Source: Actinoallomurus sp048498315 (GTDB lineage: Bacteria > Actinomycetota > Actinomycetes > Streptosporangiales > Streptosporangiaceae). Taken from it: DNA of 64,000 nt. Within the stretch, counting starts at the first letter, position 1. Each line of letters opens with the position of its first letter. A program made the translations under genes and the position numbers. Under the pieces are notes generated by a model. It was not told where the DNA came from and did not search any database. It was given only the letters and a program-made list of their open reading frames with translations. Where the stretch lies: contig JBEHYF010000002.1 in NCBI GenBank assembly GCA_048498315.1, forward strand, positions 1 through 64,000. The letters run 5' to 3'. Shown here one piece after another: positions 13,646 to 22,719 of the stretch.

Positions 13646-14767
13646 ATGGTGACGCGCGACGCGACCGAGCGTCAGGCGGCGTTCACCGGTCTGCTGGCCA
13701 CCCCGGTGATCGCGCGGCCGACGCACCCGGCGCTGTGGCCGCTGGTCCGCCGGCATCGCCCGGTGCTCGCCGAATGGTTCGGCGAGCGCCTCGGCTACCG
13801 CCTGGTCGTCGCCGACGACACGGCCCGGCTGTACCGCCTGCCGATGCACGGGGCGGTGACGGCGCCGCCGCGGCCGAAGGCGCCGTCCCGCCGGATCCTG
13901 GTGCTGGCGCTGCTGGCCGGCGCCGCCGCGGAGGACGCCGACGACCTCACCAACGTCCAGGAACTGTCGGACCGGGTGCGCGCGCTCGCCGCCCGCGACG
14001 ACGTGCCGGTCTCGGCCTACGACCCCGACCGGTTCTCCGAGCGGCAGCTGTTCGTCAAGGCGATCGACCTGCTCGCCGGGCTGGGCGCGCTGCGCCCGGC
14101 GGGCCAGGCGGGTGAGGAGATGCTCAGCGGCTGGGCCCACCGCACCGACGCCATCGGCGGTGCCTACCAGGTCGAGCGGGAGCTGCTGCTCCGGCTGATC
14201 GACCCGGCGAGCCTGGCGGTCGCGGTCGGGCGCCGCGATGCCGAGCCGGGAGAGCACGCCCGGCGTCACGCCGTCATGCGCCGCCTCATCGAGCTGCCCG
14301 TCTGCCTCATGTCGGATCTGACCGACGGCGAGCGGGCGTACCTGACGGCGCAGCGGCAGCGGCTGCTGGCCTGGTGCCGGGAGATGACGGGGTGGGCGGT
14401 GGAGCAGCGTGCCGAGGGGCTGGCGCTGATCCCGCCCGACGAATCGGGGACGGACCGGCCCTTTCCGCGGATGCGGGCCGACCACTTCGGCGCGTTGCTG
14501 GTGCTCGACCGCCTGCTCGGGCGTGCGACGGTCGACGCGCACGACCTGCTGGCCGCCGCGACGGACGTGGCAGGCCGCCACCCGAAGGCGATGACCGCCG
14601 CGTTCCGCGACGATCCGGCGCAGCTCGCCGACGCCACGGCCGTGATCCTCGCGGAACTCGATCTGCTGCGCGCCGACGGCGAGGCCTGGCGGGTCATGCC
14701 CGCCGCCGCCCGCTTCCGGAATCCGAAGGTCGTGCTCACCCAGCAACGGATCGAGGGAGAAGAGTGA
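13646..14767 (+). CDS. jetB: Wadjet type II subunit JetB (DUF2398, TIGR02678 family)
   Basis: A 373-residue protein beginning MVTRDATERQAAFTGLLATP, the characteristic opening of the DUF2398/TIGR02678 family. It is helical with winged-helix features, for example the RILVLALLAGAAAEDADDLT segment near residue 90 and a C-terminal region with DATAVILAELDLLRADGEAW. In the Wadjet complex it plays the MukE-like (KITE) role, binding the kleisin JetA. It starts 28 bases after jetA. Its stop overlaps the GTG of jetC (GTGA), so JetB and JetC are coupled in translation. Confidence 0.88.
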   Translation: MVTRDATERQAAFTGLLATPVIARPTHPALWPLVRRHRPVLAEWFGERLGYRLVVADDTARLYRLPMHGAVTAPPRPKAPSRRILVLALLAGAAAEDADDLTNVQELSDRVRALAARDDVPVSAYDPDRFSERQLFVKAIDLLAGLGALRPAGQAGEEMLSGWAHRTDAIGGAYQVERELLLRLIDPASLAVAVGRRDAEPGEHARRHAVMRRLIELPVCLMSDLTDGERAYLTAQRQRLLAWCREMTGWAVEQRAEGLALIPPDESGTDRPFPRMRADHFGALLVLDRLLGRATVDAHDLLAAATDVAGRHPKAMTAAFRDDPAQLADATAVILAELDLLRADGEAWRVMPAAARFRNPKVVLTQQRIEGEE

Positions 14768-17700
14768 ACCCCGAGCAGTGGCTGAACGCGGCGCGCACCG
14801 GCGGGGCTCCCGAGCCCGTACGCGAACGGTGGCAGCCGCTCCGGGTCGGCATCGTCAACCTGTGGGAGTACGACGACGCGGAGTTCTGGTTCGCCGACGG
14901 CCGGCTGGTCCTGCGCGGCGGCAACGGCACCGGCAAGACGAAGATCCTCGAGCTGACGACCCTCATGCTGCTCCGCGGCGAGATCATGCCGTCGGTGCTC
15001 GACCCGTTCGGCTCCCAGCACCGCACGATGCGCTTCAACCTGCTGCCGACCGGTGAGGAGGACGACCCGCGCCCGCCCGCCGACAGCGGTCTGGGCTACG
15101 CCTGGGCGGAGTTCGGCCGCGTCGGCGAGGGCGGCGCGCCGCAGTACCTGACCTGCGGTCTGGGCGCGTCCGCCCGGCGCGGGTCCGGCACGGAGTCGCC
15201 GCGACGCTGGATGTTCCTCACCCCGCGCCGCCCCGGCCCCGACCTGGTGCTGGCTCCGGCCACGGGCCCGCTGGACGAGAAGGACCTGCGCAAGCAGCCG
15301 GACGTCCGGGTGTTCGACAACGGCGCGCGATACCGCGCGGAACTGGCACGCGAGCTGTTCGACCTCGACGCGGCCGCGTACGACAACCTCACCGAGCTGC
15401 TCAAGCAGCTGCGCCGCCCGAAGCTGGGCGAGCGGCTGAACCCGGCGGAACTGGCCCGGACGCTGCGGGACGCCCTTCCCCGGCTGGCCGCCGGCGAGGT
15501 CGACCAGCTCGTCGAGGGCTGGGACCGCCTGGAGGACCTGCGGCGCGGCGTCGAGCAGCTCGAGGAGTCGGCGCTGGCCGTCGCCGGCTTCACCCGCAGG
15601 CACTGGCTGCCGTGGGCGCGGACCGTGGTACGGCGCCGCGCCGACGAGTTGTCCACCGCCACCACACAGTTGGACAACACCACCCGGGACCGCAAGGACG
15701 CCGAGCAGCGGCTGGAGGCGGCGCGGAAGAAGGTGGCCGGAACCGGGGAAGAGCTCGTCCGCCGCCGTGCGGAGCGGACCGACCGGCGCACCGAGCTCGA
15801 CGAGCTGATCAACAGCAGCGCCTACCGGGACGCCGTGGCGGCGACCGCACGGGCGGAGTCGCTGCGCCGCGAGGCGGATCGGCAGGCACGGGACGCCGAG
15901 GCGGCGCGGAACGCCGTGGAGGCGGCCGAGCGCCGGCTCGGCGCGGCGCGCACGGCGCACGAGAGTGCGGCGGCCGATCACGACGAGGCCCGCCGTGCCG
16001 TCGACGCGCGCGTCGCGGCCGTGCGCGGACACGCCGATGCCGCCGGGCTAGGGGTGGCCGATCCGCATGACATCCCGGCGCTGCGCGCCGCGCACGGCCT
16101 GCGGTCCGAACGCCTCGGCCATCTCGACGAGCTGCTGAGGACATGGCGGACGGCCGACGCGAAAGTGGAGAAGGCCGCCGGACTCGTGGAGGAGCGCGAG
16201 GCGACCGCCGGGCGTCTCCACGAGGCGGTCCGCGCGGCCGAAGGCGACGTCGTGACCGAGGCGGAGACCCTTGCCGCCGAACTGGACACCTGGGTGCGGA
16301 ACCTGCGGGCGGCGCCCGCGACCGGCGAGCAGGTGTCCGGATGGCACGATCTGATCGCCGAGCTCGGAACGCCCGGCGCCGGGCCGCGGCTCGCCGACGC
16401 GCTCCGCGACCACCTCGACGTCGCGCGGGGCCGCATGGGTGACCGCGAGGCCGATCTCCGGCTGCGGATGCGACCGCTGCAGGAGACCCGAGGTTCGATC
16501 GAGGAACGGCTCGCGGAGATCCGGTCGGCGGCCGAACAGCCGCCGCCTCCCCCCGTCTTGTGGGGCCGGCGGGACCGCACCTCCGCGGGAGGCGGGGCGC
16601 CGCTGTGGGCGTGCGTCCGGCCGCGCGACGATGCGGACGAGGCCACGCTGGCCCGGCTGGAGGCGGCGCTGGCGGCGTCCGGGCTGCTGGACGCGTGGAT
16701 CACACCGGACGGCGCGCTGCGGGCGGGTGAGGACACCTTCGCCGTCGCGGGCCGCCCGGCGGGCGGCAGCCTGCTGCGCGTCGTCGAGCCGGCACCGACC
16801 GGCGGCCTGCCCGCCGAGCGCATCGCGGCCGTGCTCGCCGGTATCGGCTGGTTCCCGGAACCGCCGTCCGGCGGGGCCGGGCCGCGTACGGGCGACACGC
16901 GGCGTACGCCCTCGGACGGTGAGGCCGGCGGGCGTCCCGAGGTGTGGCTCGCGGCGGACGGCAGCTGGTGCGCCGGCCTCCTCACCGGCCGCGCCCGGCC
17001 CGTCCAGCCCGCGTCCTACCTCGGCGCGACCGCGCGGGCCCGGGCGCGGCAACGTGCCATCGACCGCCTGGCGGCCGAGCTGACGGAGACGGTCGCGCGG
17101 ATCGATGCGCTGGACGGCGAGCTGGCGCGGGTACGCGAGCTGGTCCAGCGGCTCGGCGAGGAACGGGCCACGATCCCGCGCGAACAGGGACTCCTGTCGG
17201 CGGTCACCAGACTGGTCACCGTACGCGAGCAGTGCCAGACCGCCGAACGGAGCCTCGGCGAGGCTCGCGACCGGCACGAGTCGGCGCTCGCGGAGCGCGA
17301 CGACGCACGGGCGCGGGCGTCCTCGTACGCGGCCGAGCACGGGTTTCCCGCAGGCGATCTTGAACCGGTCCGCCGCGGGCTCGCCGGATTCCTGAACGAA
17401 CTCAACCGGCTCGAAGGCGAGCTCCGCCTCCTGGCCGTGCACGCCGGCCAGGTGGAGGCCGCGCGCGCCGCACTCCATGAGGCGGCCGACGAGCTGGAAG
17501 AGGCGCGGTCGGCGGCGGTCCAGGCCGAGGGCCAGGCGCGGCAGGCGGCGATCGCGGCCGAGACGGCACGCACCTCCCTCGGCGCCGACCGGCGGGCCCA
17601 GCTGCACCGCAAGGAGGAGCTGGAGGCCGCGGTCACCGGTCTGGAGACCGCCGTGGAACGGCTCACCGGCGAACTCACCGATCTCAAGGTCGAGGCGAAC

Positions 17701-18963
17701 AGCGCCGAGCAGGTGCTCGAGCGGCACGAAGAGGCCAGGAGACAGGCGGAGCAGCGCCGTGACGCGGCGATCGCCGCATGGTGGGAGGCCGCCGACCACG
17801 GGCTCATCGCACCGCTCGGCCTTCCCGTACCGGAAAACCGCTCGGTGGAGGCGACACGGGAGGCCGCCCGGGTCGCCCGCCGGCAGCTCACCGTCCAGGC
17901 CGACGAGCGAGCCCAGGAGAACGCGTGGCGGCGCTGCCACGAAAAGCTGCAGGAGCTCCGGCAGACGCTGCTGCCGAACCGGGACGCGCAGATCCGCCAG
18001 GAGGACGACGACCCGCTGCCCCGCATCGTGGTCCTGACCGACCCGGCCTCCGGCTGGCTGCCGCCCGATGAGGCGGACGAGGCACTCGCCGGTCAGGTCG
18101 TCCGGCAGCGGGCCCGCTATGACGCCGAACAGCAGCAGGTCCTCACCAAACTGCTCGGGTCGACGTTCATCGAGCACCTGAAGGACAGGCTCGACTACAC
18201 CGAGTCGGTGTTCACCCGGATCAACGCCGTGCTCGCCAAGCACCCGACGCGGCAAGGCCACGCGCTCCAGCTCGTGTGGGAGGCGGATCCGGCCGACGCC
18301 GACGCGGGGCAGGTGGTCGAGGCGCTGCGGCAGGGCTACGAACACCTGGCCGAGGACCGTCAGGAGATGGTGCGCGAGTTCCTGAAGCGGCGGATCGACG
18401 GCGCGCGCGAGGACGCCGAGGCCCAGGGCCTGGCCGACTGGCGGGAGCATCTGGCCGGGGCGCTGGACTACCGGGGCTGGCTGCGGATCCGGCTGCAGTT
18501 CCGGCCGGGCTCCACGAGCAGGTGGCGGCCCTTCGACGCGGCACGGCACGGATCGAAGTCCGGCGGCGAGAAGGTCGTGCTGCTGTCCCAGCCGCTGTTC
18601 GCCGCCGCCGTCGTCGCCTATGACGCGGCCGGGCCGGCGGCCCCGCGGATGGTGTGGCTGGACGAGGCGATGACCGGCGTGGACAACGAGGTCAAGGCCA
18701 CCTTCATGGGCCTGACCGTCGAGCTGGATCTGGACGTCATGCTCACTGCGCACGACGAGTGGTGCACGTACGCCACGGTCCCGGCGGTGGCGGTGTACGA
18801 CCTGGCGCGCCGGCGGTACGTGCCCGGCGTCGACGCCATGCCCTACCTGTGGTGCGGCGGCATGCTGGAAGAGGCCGGAACGACATTGGCCGCGCGTCCG
18901 CGTGAGGCCGACGCGCTCGCGGAGGAGGGGACCCTCTTCGCCGATGACCGGGCAGATGACTGA
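14764..18963 (+). CDS. jetC: Wadjet type II SMC-like ATPase JetC (TIGR02680 family)
   Basis: A 1399-residue SMC/MukB-like ATPase from a GTG overlapping the jetB stop. The N-terminal ATPase half has Walker A GGNGTGKTKILE near residue 53. Two long coiled-coil arms rich in Ala, Glu and Arg flank a hinge-like central region (about 590-760). The C-terminal half has the signature SKSGGEKVVLLSQ (about 1263) and Walker B RMVWLDEAMTGVD (about 1295). It is the loop-extruding motor of the plasmid-restricting Wadjet complex, and its length is normal for TIGR02680. Its 3' end overlaps jetD by 20 bases. All key ATPase motifs are intact, so the system is probably active. Confidence 0.9.
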   Translation: MNPEQWLNAARTGGAPEPVRERWQPLRVGIVNLWEYDDAEFWFADGRLVLRGGNGTGKTKILELTTLMLLRGEIMPSVLDPFGSQHRTMRFNLLPTGEEDDPRPPADSGLGYAWAEFGRVGEGGAPQYLTCGLGASARRGSGTESPRRWMFLTPRRPGPDLVLAPATGPLDEKDLRKQPDVRVFDNGARYRAELARELFDLDAAAYDNLTELLKQLRRPKLGERLNPAELARTLRDALPRLAAGEVDQLVEGWDRLEDLRRGVEQLEESALAVAGFTRRHWLPWARTVVRRRADELSTATTQLDNTTRDRKDAEQRLEAARKKVAGTGEELVRRRAERTDRRTELDELINSSAYRDAVAATARAESLRREADRQARDAEAARNAVEAAERRLGAARTAHESAAADHDEARRAVDARVAAVRGHADAAGLGVADPHDIPALRAAHGLRSERLGHLDELLRTWRTADAKVEKAAGLVEEREATAGRLHEAVRAAEGDVVTEAETLAAELDTWVRNLRAAPATGEQVSGWHDLIAELGTPGAGPRLADALRDHLDVARGRMGDREADLRLRMRPLQETRGSIEERLAEIRSAAEQPPPPPVLWGRRDRTSAGGGAPLWACVRPRDDADEATLARLEAALAASGLLDAWITPDGALRAGEDTFAVAGRPAGGSLLRVVEPAPTGGLPAERIAAVLAGIGWFPEPPSGGAGPRTGDTRRTPSDGEAGGRPEVWLAADGSWCAGLLTGRARPVQPASYLGATARARARQRAIDRLAAELTETVARIDALDGELARVRELVQRLGEERATIPREQGLLSAVTRLVTVREQCQTAERSLGEARDRHESALAERDDARARASSYAAEHGFPAGDLEPVRRGLAGFLNELNRLEGELRLLAVHAGQVEAARAALHEAADELEEARSAAVQAEGQARQAAIAAETARTSLGADRRAQLHRKEELEAAVTGLETAVERLTGELTDLKVEANSAEQVLERHEEARRQAEQRRDAAIAAWWEAADHGLIAPLGLPVPENRSVEATREAARVARRQLTVQADERAQENAWRRCHEKLQELRQTLLPNRDAQIRQEDDDPLPRIVVLTDPASGWLPPDEADEALAGQVVRQRARYDAEQQQVLTKLLGSTFIEHLKDRLDYTESVFTRINAVLAKHPTRQGHALQLVWEADPADADAGQVVEALRQGYEHLAEDRQEMVREFLKRRIDGAREDAEAQGLADWREHLAGALDYRGWLRIRLQFRPGSTSRWRPFDAARHGSKSGGEKVVLLSQPLFAAAVVAYDAAGPAAPRMVWLDEAMTGVDNEVKATFMGLTVELDLDVMLTAHDEWCTYATVPAVAVYDLARRRYVPGVDAMPYLWCGGMLEEAGTTLAARPREADALAEEGTLFADDRADD

Positions 18964-20104
18964 ACTGCCGCCCGCGCTCGCCGCCTGGGCGGCCGAACCC
19001 GGGCCGGCCAAAGTGATCGAGGCCATCCGCACCCGGGCCGAACGCGGTCATTCGACCGAGCGCGGCACGCTCCCGTGCGCACTGGACGCGGCCGAACGCA
19101 AGCAGGTGGGCCGGCTGCTGGGCGTGCGGTGGGAACTGACGGGGCGGCCGGTGCGGCTGCAGGACCTGGCCGCCCGCCTGGACGGCCTGACGCCGCTGGA
19201 GCTGGCCGAGGCGGTGGGCGGGCCGGTCGTGCCGCGCGCCCTCCAGCGTGCCCAGGACCGCGCGGCGGCCGAGGCCGACCTGGCCCGCGCCCGCGAGATG
19301 CTGCGGGAAGCCGGGATCGGCGAGGACGCGGCCGCCCGGTGGCTCGCCGACCCGGCGTTGCCCAAGCCCGTCGCCCCCCTCGCCGAGCAGGCGGCGGCCG
19401 TATGGCGGGCGATTCCCCGCGAGCCCGTCCACCTGGCCGCGCTGGCCGTCGGCGCCTGCGGCGACGCGCACGCCCTCGACGACGACCGTCCGCTCGGACG
19501 CGCGGTCGCCCGGCTTGCCTCAGCCGTCCACGGACTCGATCGTCCGACGCGTTCCGGGCCGGCCTGGCGCGCCGCCTGGGCCGCCGTCGGCGTGCACTGC
19601 AACGAGGTCTCGTCCAGGGTGCTCGTGCTCAACCTTCCGTTGCGCGGTGAGGCCGCGGCCGTCGCGCTCGCCGGAGCCGCACCGGGCGAGCCGGTCTGGT
19701 TGACCCTCCGCTCCTTGTCAGGGGAGTGGACCATGAGTCCCGGCCTGGTGTACGTCTGCGAGAACCCCACGGTCGTCGAGGCCGCCGCCGACAAGCTCGG
19801 GCCGCGTTGCGCTCCGCTCGTGTGCACGGACGGCATCGCCTCCACCGCCGCGCTGGAGGTGATCCGGGGCCTCACGGCCGCCGGGTGCGGGCTACGAGTA
19901 CGAGCCGACTTCGACCGTGCGGGGTTCGTGATCGTCGACCAGGTCCGGTCCGTCGCCCCCTCCGCGATGCTCTGGAGGTTCGACGCCGAGACATACGCCC
20001 TCGCCGGCGGAGATCCGGTCGCCTTCGGCCCCTCCGCGCCGGCCATCCATGAAGAGGCGGTGCTGTCGCTATTGCTCGGCGACCTCGCGACGCCTCACGG
20101 CTAA
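18944..20104 (+). CDS. jetD: Wadjet type II nuclease subunit JetD (DUF2399, TIGR02679 family)
   Basis: A 386-residue protein from the ATG at 18944 (MTGQMTELPPALAAWA), 13 bases after GGAGGAGGGG; the ATG at 18956 is an alternative. The C-terminal DUF2399 region resembles a topoisomerase VI/Toprim fold, with the acidic residues in VYVCENPTVVEAAADKLG (about 270-287) and RADFDRAGFVIV (about 322-333) matching the Toprim E and DxD pattern. In Wadjet, JetD is the endonuclease that cuts DNA once JetABC has fully extruded a small circle. The acidic residues are present, so it looks catalytically competent. It is the last gene of the operon. Confidence 0.87.
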   Translation: MTGQMTELPPALAAWAAEPGPAKVIEAIRTRAERGHSTERGTLPCALDAAERKQVGRLLGVRWELTGRPVRLQDLAARLDGLTPLELAEAVGGPVVPRALQRAQDRAAAEADLARAREMLREAGIGEDAAARWLADPALPKPVAPLAEQAAAVWRAIPREPVHLAALAVGACGDAHALDDDRPLGRAVARLASAVHGLDRPTRSGPAWRAAWAAVGVHCNEVSSRVLVLNLPLRGEAAAVALAGAAPGEPVWLTLRSLSGEWTMSPGLVYVCENPTVVEAAADKLGPRCAPLVCTDGIASTAALEVIRGLTAAGCGLRVRADFDRAGFVIVDQVRSVAPSAMLWRFDAETYALAGGDPVAFGPSAPAIHEEAVLSLLLGDLATPHG

Positions 20105-20257
20105 GAGGTCACCACGCGCTCCCTCCTCTCCGCGGACGGTCGGTCACTACCCCGTATCCGGCCGATCTCCACCTTCCGGCCGGGAGCCGGGGTGCGGGGT
20201 GCGGCGCCCCGCGCGGCGGCCGGGGCGCCGCGCACGGCGTGCGTCAGGCGGCGCCGG

Positions 20258-20463
20258 TGCGAGCGCCGCGATCGTACGCAGCTCGCGGCCGGACTCCGCG
20301 TCGTCACCGGCGTCGTGCGACACCGGATCGGACGGGCCTCCCTCGTCACCGACGGCGACCGCCGTACGGGCAGGCCAGCGGCGCACCTCCACCGTGATGC
20401 AGCCGCCGGGACGGCTCGACCGCGTGTGCCGTAGCGCGTTACCACGAGTTCGCCGACGGTGAC
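20258..20463 (-). pseudogene. Fragment of HATPase (RsbW/SpoIIAB-like) regulator
   Basis: On the minus strand one frame reads VTVGELVV near 20463-20440. After a one-base shift, the neighbouring frame reads NALRHTRSSRPGG, ITVEVRRWPARTAVAVGDEG and ESGRELRTIAALA. These match the N-box, G-box region and C-terminal tail of the small histidine-kinase-like ATPases common in actinomycetes as anti-sigma-type regulators. The N-terminal part is missing, replaced by DivIVA-like sequence on the other strand, and the shift breaks the domain. It is therefore a decayed remnant. Confidence 0.6.
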
Positions 20464-20515
20464 CCGCTGGGCGGACGGCACCGACGGTGAGGGCGCCGAC
20501 GGCGACCTCGCCACG

Positions 20516-20629
20516 ATGATCCGGCGCCGCCGTTTCCGTACCGTCCCGGTCGGCGGCTACGACCCGGACGAGGTCGAGGCGTTCCTCGACGAGATCGCCT
20601 CACGCGCGCCCGCTGAACGCGCTCGAAGC
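20516..20629 (+). pseudogene. DivIVA-domain fragment
   Basis: The plus strand reads MIRRRRFRTVPVGGYDPDEV then EAFLDEIASRAPAERARS, which matches the short N-terminal DivIVA domain (F-R-x-GYDxDEVxAFLD). No coiled coil follows. The frame stays open into the GNAT gene, but the 90 bases between look like a promoter region rather than protein. It is most likely a truncated gene; a small stand-alone protein is less likely. Confidence 0.45.
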
Positions 20630-20719
20630 GGGCCCGGGCGCGGCGCTCCGTGGGAGCGTGTTCAGGTAGGACCGGGTTACCGTTGTTGCCGTAACGTCGC
20701 GTGCCTAAGCTCTCCGGAC

Positions 20720-21328
20720 ATGGGCGAGCAGTTGCGGCTGAGGCCGGCGGGCGAGGACGATCTGGCGGTGATCGAACGCCTCACGAGTGACCCTGAGGCC
20801 ACCGGCGAGCACAGCTGGTACGGCTGGTCGGATCCCTGGCGGTTCCGGAACCGCTGGCGGGAGAACGGCCTCCTGGCCGACGACCGGGGCATGCTCATGG
20901 TGCTGCGCGGCGACGAGCGGCTCGGCTTCGTCTCGTGGATCCGGCAGCAGACCTCGATGAGCTCGTACTGCTGGAGCATCGGCGTCGGCATGCGCCCGGA
21001 GGTGCGCGGGCTGGGGTACGGCACCGAGGCGCAGCGGCTGCTGGTCCGCTACCTGTTCGCGCACACCCAGGTGAACCGCGTCCAGGCGCTGACCGAAGCG
21101 ACCAATACGGCCGAGCAGTGGGCGCTGCAGAAGGCCGGTTTCACGCGCGAGGGCGTGCTGCGCGGCTATGGGTTCCGCGACGGCGCGTGGCGCGACGCGG
21201 TCATCTACAGCGTCCTCCGGCACGAGGTCACCGAGCACGAGCATGACGCCTCCGGATCGGTCACGGAGAAACCGAAGGCGAGCACGACCCGCGTACCGCG
21301 CCGCGGCGCTCGCGACCGGACGGCCTGA
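20720..21328 (+). CDS. GNAT-family N-acetyltransferase (RimJ/RimL-like)
   Basis: A 202-residue protein beginning MGEQLRLRPAGEDDLAVIERL. It shows the normal GNAT layout: N-terminal strand and helix, central sheet (GMLMVLRGDERLGFVSWI), acetyl-CoA binding loop RPEVRGLGYGTEAQRLL at about residues 93-109, and the C-terminal QALTEATNTAEQWALQKAGF typical of RimJ/RimL-like acetylases. Such enzymes transfer acetyl from acetyl-CoA to an amine, either a protein N-terminus or a small molecule. The substrate here cannot be told. It stands alone between gene fragments. The last about 30 residues, after VLRHEVTEHEHD, are probably a disordered tail. Confidence 0.8.
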   Translation: MGEQLRLRPAGEDDLAVIERLTSDPEATGEHSWYGWSDPWRFRNRWRENGLLADDRGMLMVLRGDERLGFVSWIRQQTSMSSYCWSIGVGMRPEVRGLGYGTEAQRLLVRYLFAHTQVNRVQALTEATNTAEQWALQKAGFTREGVLRGYGFRDGAWRDAVIYSVLRHEVTEHEHDASGSVTEKPKASTTRVPRRGARDRTA

Positions 21329-21437
21329 CCCGGCGACCGGCCGGTCACCGATCGGGGACGAGCTTCGACATCACCGCGGCGATCGGATCGCCGCGGAAGG
21401 TCTCCCGCAGCTCGCCGACGCCCGAGCCGGGGAACGA

Positions 21438-21917
21438 AAGGTGGCACTCATCCCCTCGTCGAGCAGCGCGCTCACCGGCGCCCAGATCAGGGACTGCCTG
21501 GAGTACTCCGCGCAGGTCGCCCCGGTCGCCCCGGTCGACCCGGTCGACCCGGCGTCGTGGACCAACGCGCACGACCTGCCCGACTACAACGACGACCGGC
21601 TCTCCGGCGTCACCTGCGACATCGACATCGCCCAGCCCGAGGGCTCGCGGATCAAGAACCTGGCCTATGACGGCACGCCGGTCGCCGACGACCAGAAGTT
21701 CGTGGTCGCCGTGAACAACTACCGCCGGTCCGGCGGTGGCGGGTTCCCGCACATCGCCACCGCGCCGGTCGTCTACAACGCCCAGGTGGCGATCCGGATC
21801 GTCGCGTACGCGTCGGCGGCCGGGACCATCGACCCGGCCACATTCCACGTGGAGAATTGGAGGCTGGTCCGCGCCTATGCCGGTCTTCTGAGCAGGCCTT
21901 ACCGACCGGGTCTCTGA
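21438..21917 (+). pseudogene. 5'-nucleotidase C-terminal domain fragment
   Basis: The plus frame reads LTGAQIRDCLEYSAQ, NDDRLSGVTCDIDIAQPEGS, IKNLAYDGTPVADDQKFVV and AVNNYRRSGGGGFPHI, a good match to the C-terminal domain of secreted 5'-nucleotidase/2',3'-cyclic phosphodiesterase enzymes (YRxGGGGxF is typical). The N-terminal metallophosphatase domain of about 350 residues and the signal peptide are absent upstream, and there is no start codon at the domain edge. It is therefore the 3' remnant of a gene. A minus-strand reading of 21345-21440 (RETFRGDPIAAVMSKLV) may be the tail of a second lost gene. Confidence 0.65.
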
Positions 21918-22138
21918 CACGACGGAGGCGTCGCCCGGAATGTCGCATCTCTATTTGCTCTAAAGCACGTTCGCCGAGAGTCTCCACCTGGCGTCAAGCC
22001 TCACATCTCGCGGTTTCATAGAGTTGGTCCAGGGGATGACGCTAACGGAATGTGCGGCATAAAGTCAGGCAGTCGATGCCATGATGATGCCAATATTCCG
22101 AATCGACCACCGCCAGCCGCCGGGACATTCGTCCATAG

Positions 22139-22151
22139 TGCAGAATATGCG
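22139..22151 (+). promoter_or_regulatory. Partial copy of shared upstream motif
   Basis: TGCAGAATATGCG, 30 bases before the start at 22181, resembles TGCAGAACATGCG found upstream of the third small secreted-protein gene. It is followed by an AT-rich run and the ribosome binding site AGGAGG. It is probably part of a promoter or operator common to the three genes. The match is short, so this is tentative. Confidence 0.3.
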
Positions 22152-22180
22152 GTTTATTATCCTTTCAGGAGGACAATTCC

Positions 22181-22591
22181 ATGGAAATGCCGAGAGGTAT
22201 GACAATTGCCGTATCAAGCCTGATTCTCGCCTGCGGCGCCGGTCTCGCCGCCGGAACGGCCGCCCCGGCGATCGCTGAAACCCCGGCCGCCACGCCCCGG
22301 CAGGAGATGTCCGGACCCGGCTGCTGCTGGCGCCACGACGGCTGGCTCAGCGGCAGCAACGTCAATCTCAACCGCGATCAGCGCAGCATCGTCATCAACA
22401 ACCGGCTGCAGGTCAACAACATCGCCCGGAACGGCCAGTTGCAGCGGCAGAAAGTGCGTAACTTCTCCGACCCGTCCGCAACCTCCGACGCCCGCTCCGC
22501 CTCCTCGGCCGCCGGCGGAGCGGGCGGAGGCGGCGGAGGCGGCGGAGGCGGCGGAGGCCGCAACACCAACAAAGACGGCACCAACAAATAG
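22181..22591 (+). CDS. Small secreted low-complexity protein 1 (Gly-rich tail)
   Basis: A 136-residue protein with a good AGGAGG site eight bases before the ATG. Residues 1 to about 32 form a signal peptide (MTIAVSSLILACGAGLAAG, then the likely cleavage site AIA-ET). The mature part has a pair of cysteines (GPGCCWRHD), a Q/N/R-rich middle (NNRLQVNNIARNGQLQRQK) and a run of about 12 glycines before a hydrophilic end. I recognise no family. It resembles the two nearby minus-strand genes in its opening residues and Q/N/R-rich segment. The sequence suggests an exported protein that may associate with the wall or assemble with itself. Function is unknown. Confidence 0.7.
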   Translation: MEMPRGMTIAVSSLILACGAGLAAGTAAPAIAETPAATPRQEMSGPGCCWRHDGWLSGSNVNLNRDQRSIVINNRLQVNNIARNGQLQRQKVRNFSDPSATSDARSASSAAGGAGGGGGGGGGGGGRNTNKDGTNK

Positions 22592-22648
22592 GTAGTGCAC
22601 GCACGGCCACGGACGCGACCCCGGCGTCCGGAGGCCGGGCCATGGCAT

Positions 22649-22708
22649 CGAAGCCCCTGTCCGGAGTTCGGGAATCTCGATCGGTTCCCGGCCCCGACAG
22701 GGGCTTCG
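22649..22708. terminator. Bidirectional hairpin between convergent small secreted-protein genes
   Basis: Positions 22649-22661 (CGAAGCCCCTGTC) pair perfectly with 22696-22708, and a shorter GGGAA/TTCCC stem lies inside the loop. It sits between the 3' ends of two convergent genes (stops at 22591 and 22720) and can serve both strands. Confidence 0.65.
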
Positions 22709-22719
22709 CTCACGTCCGG

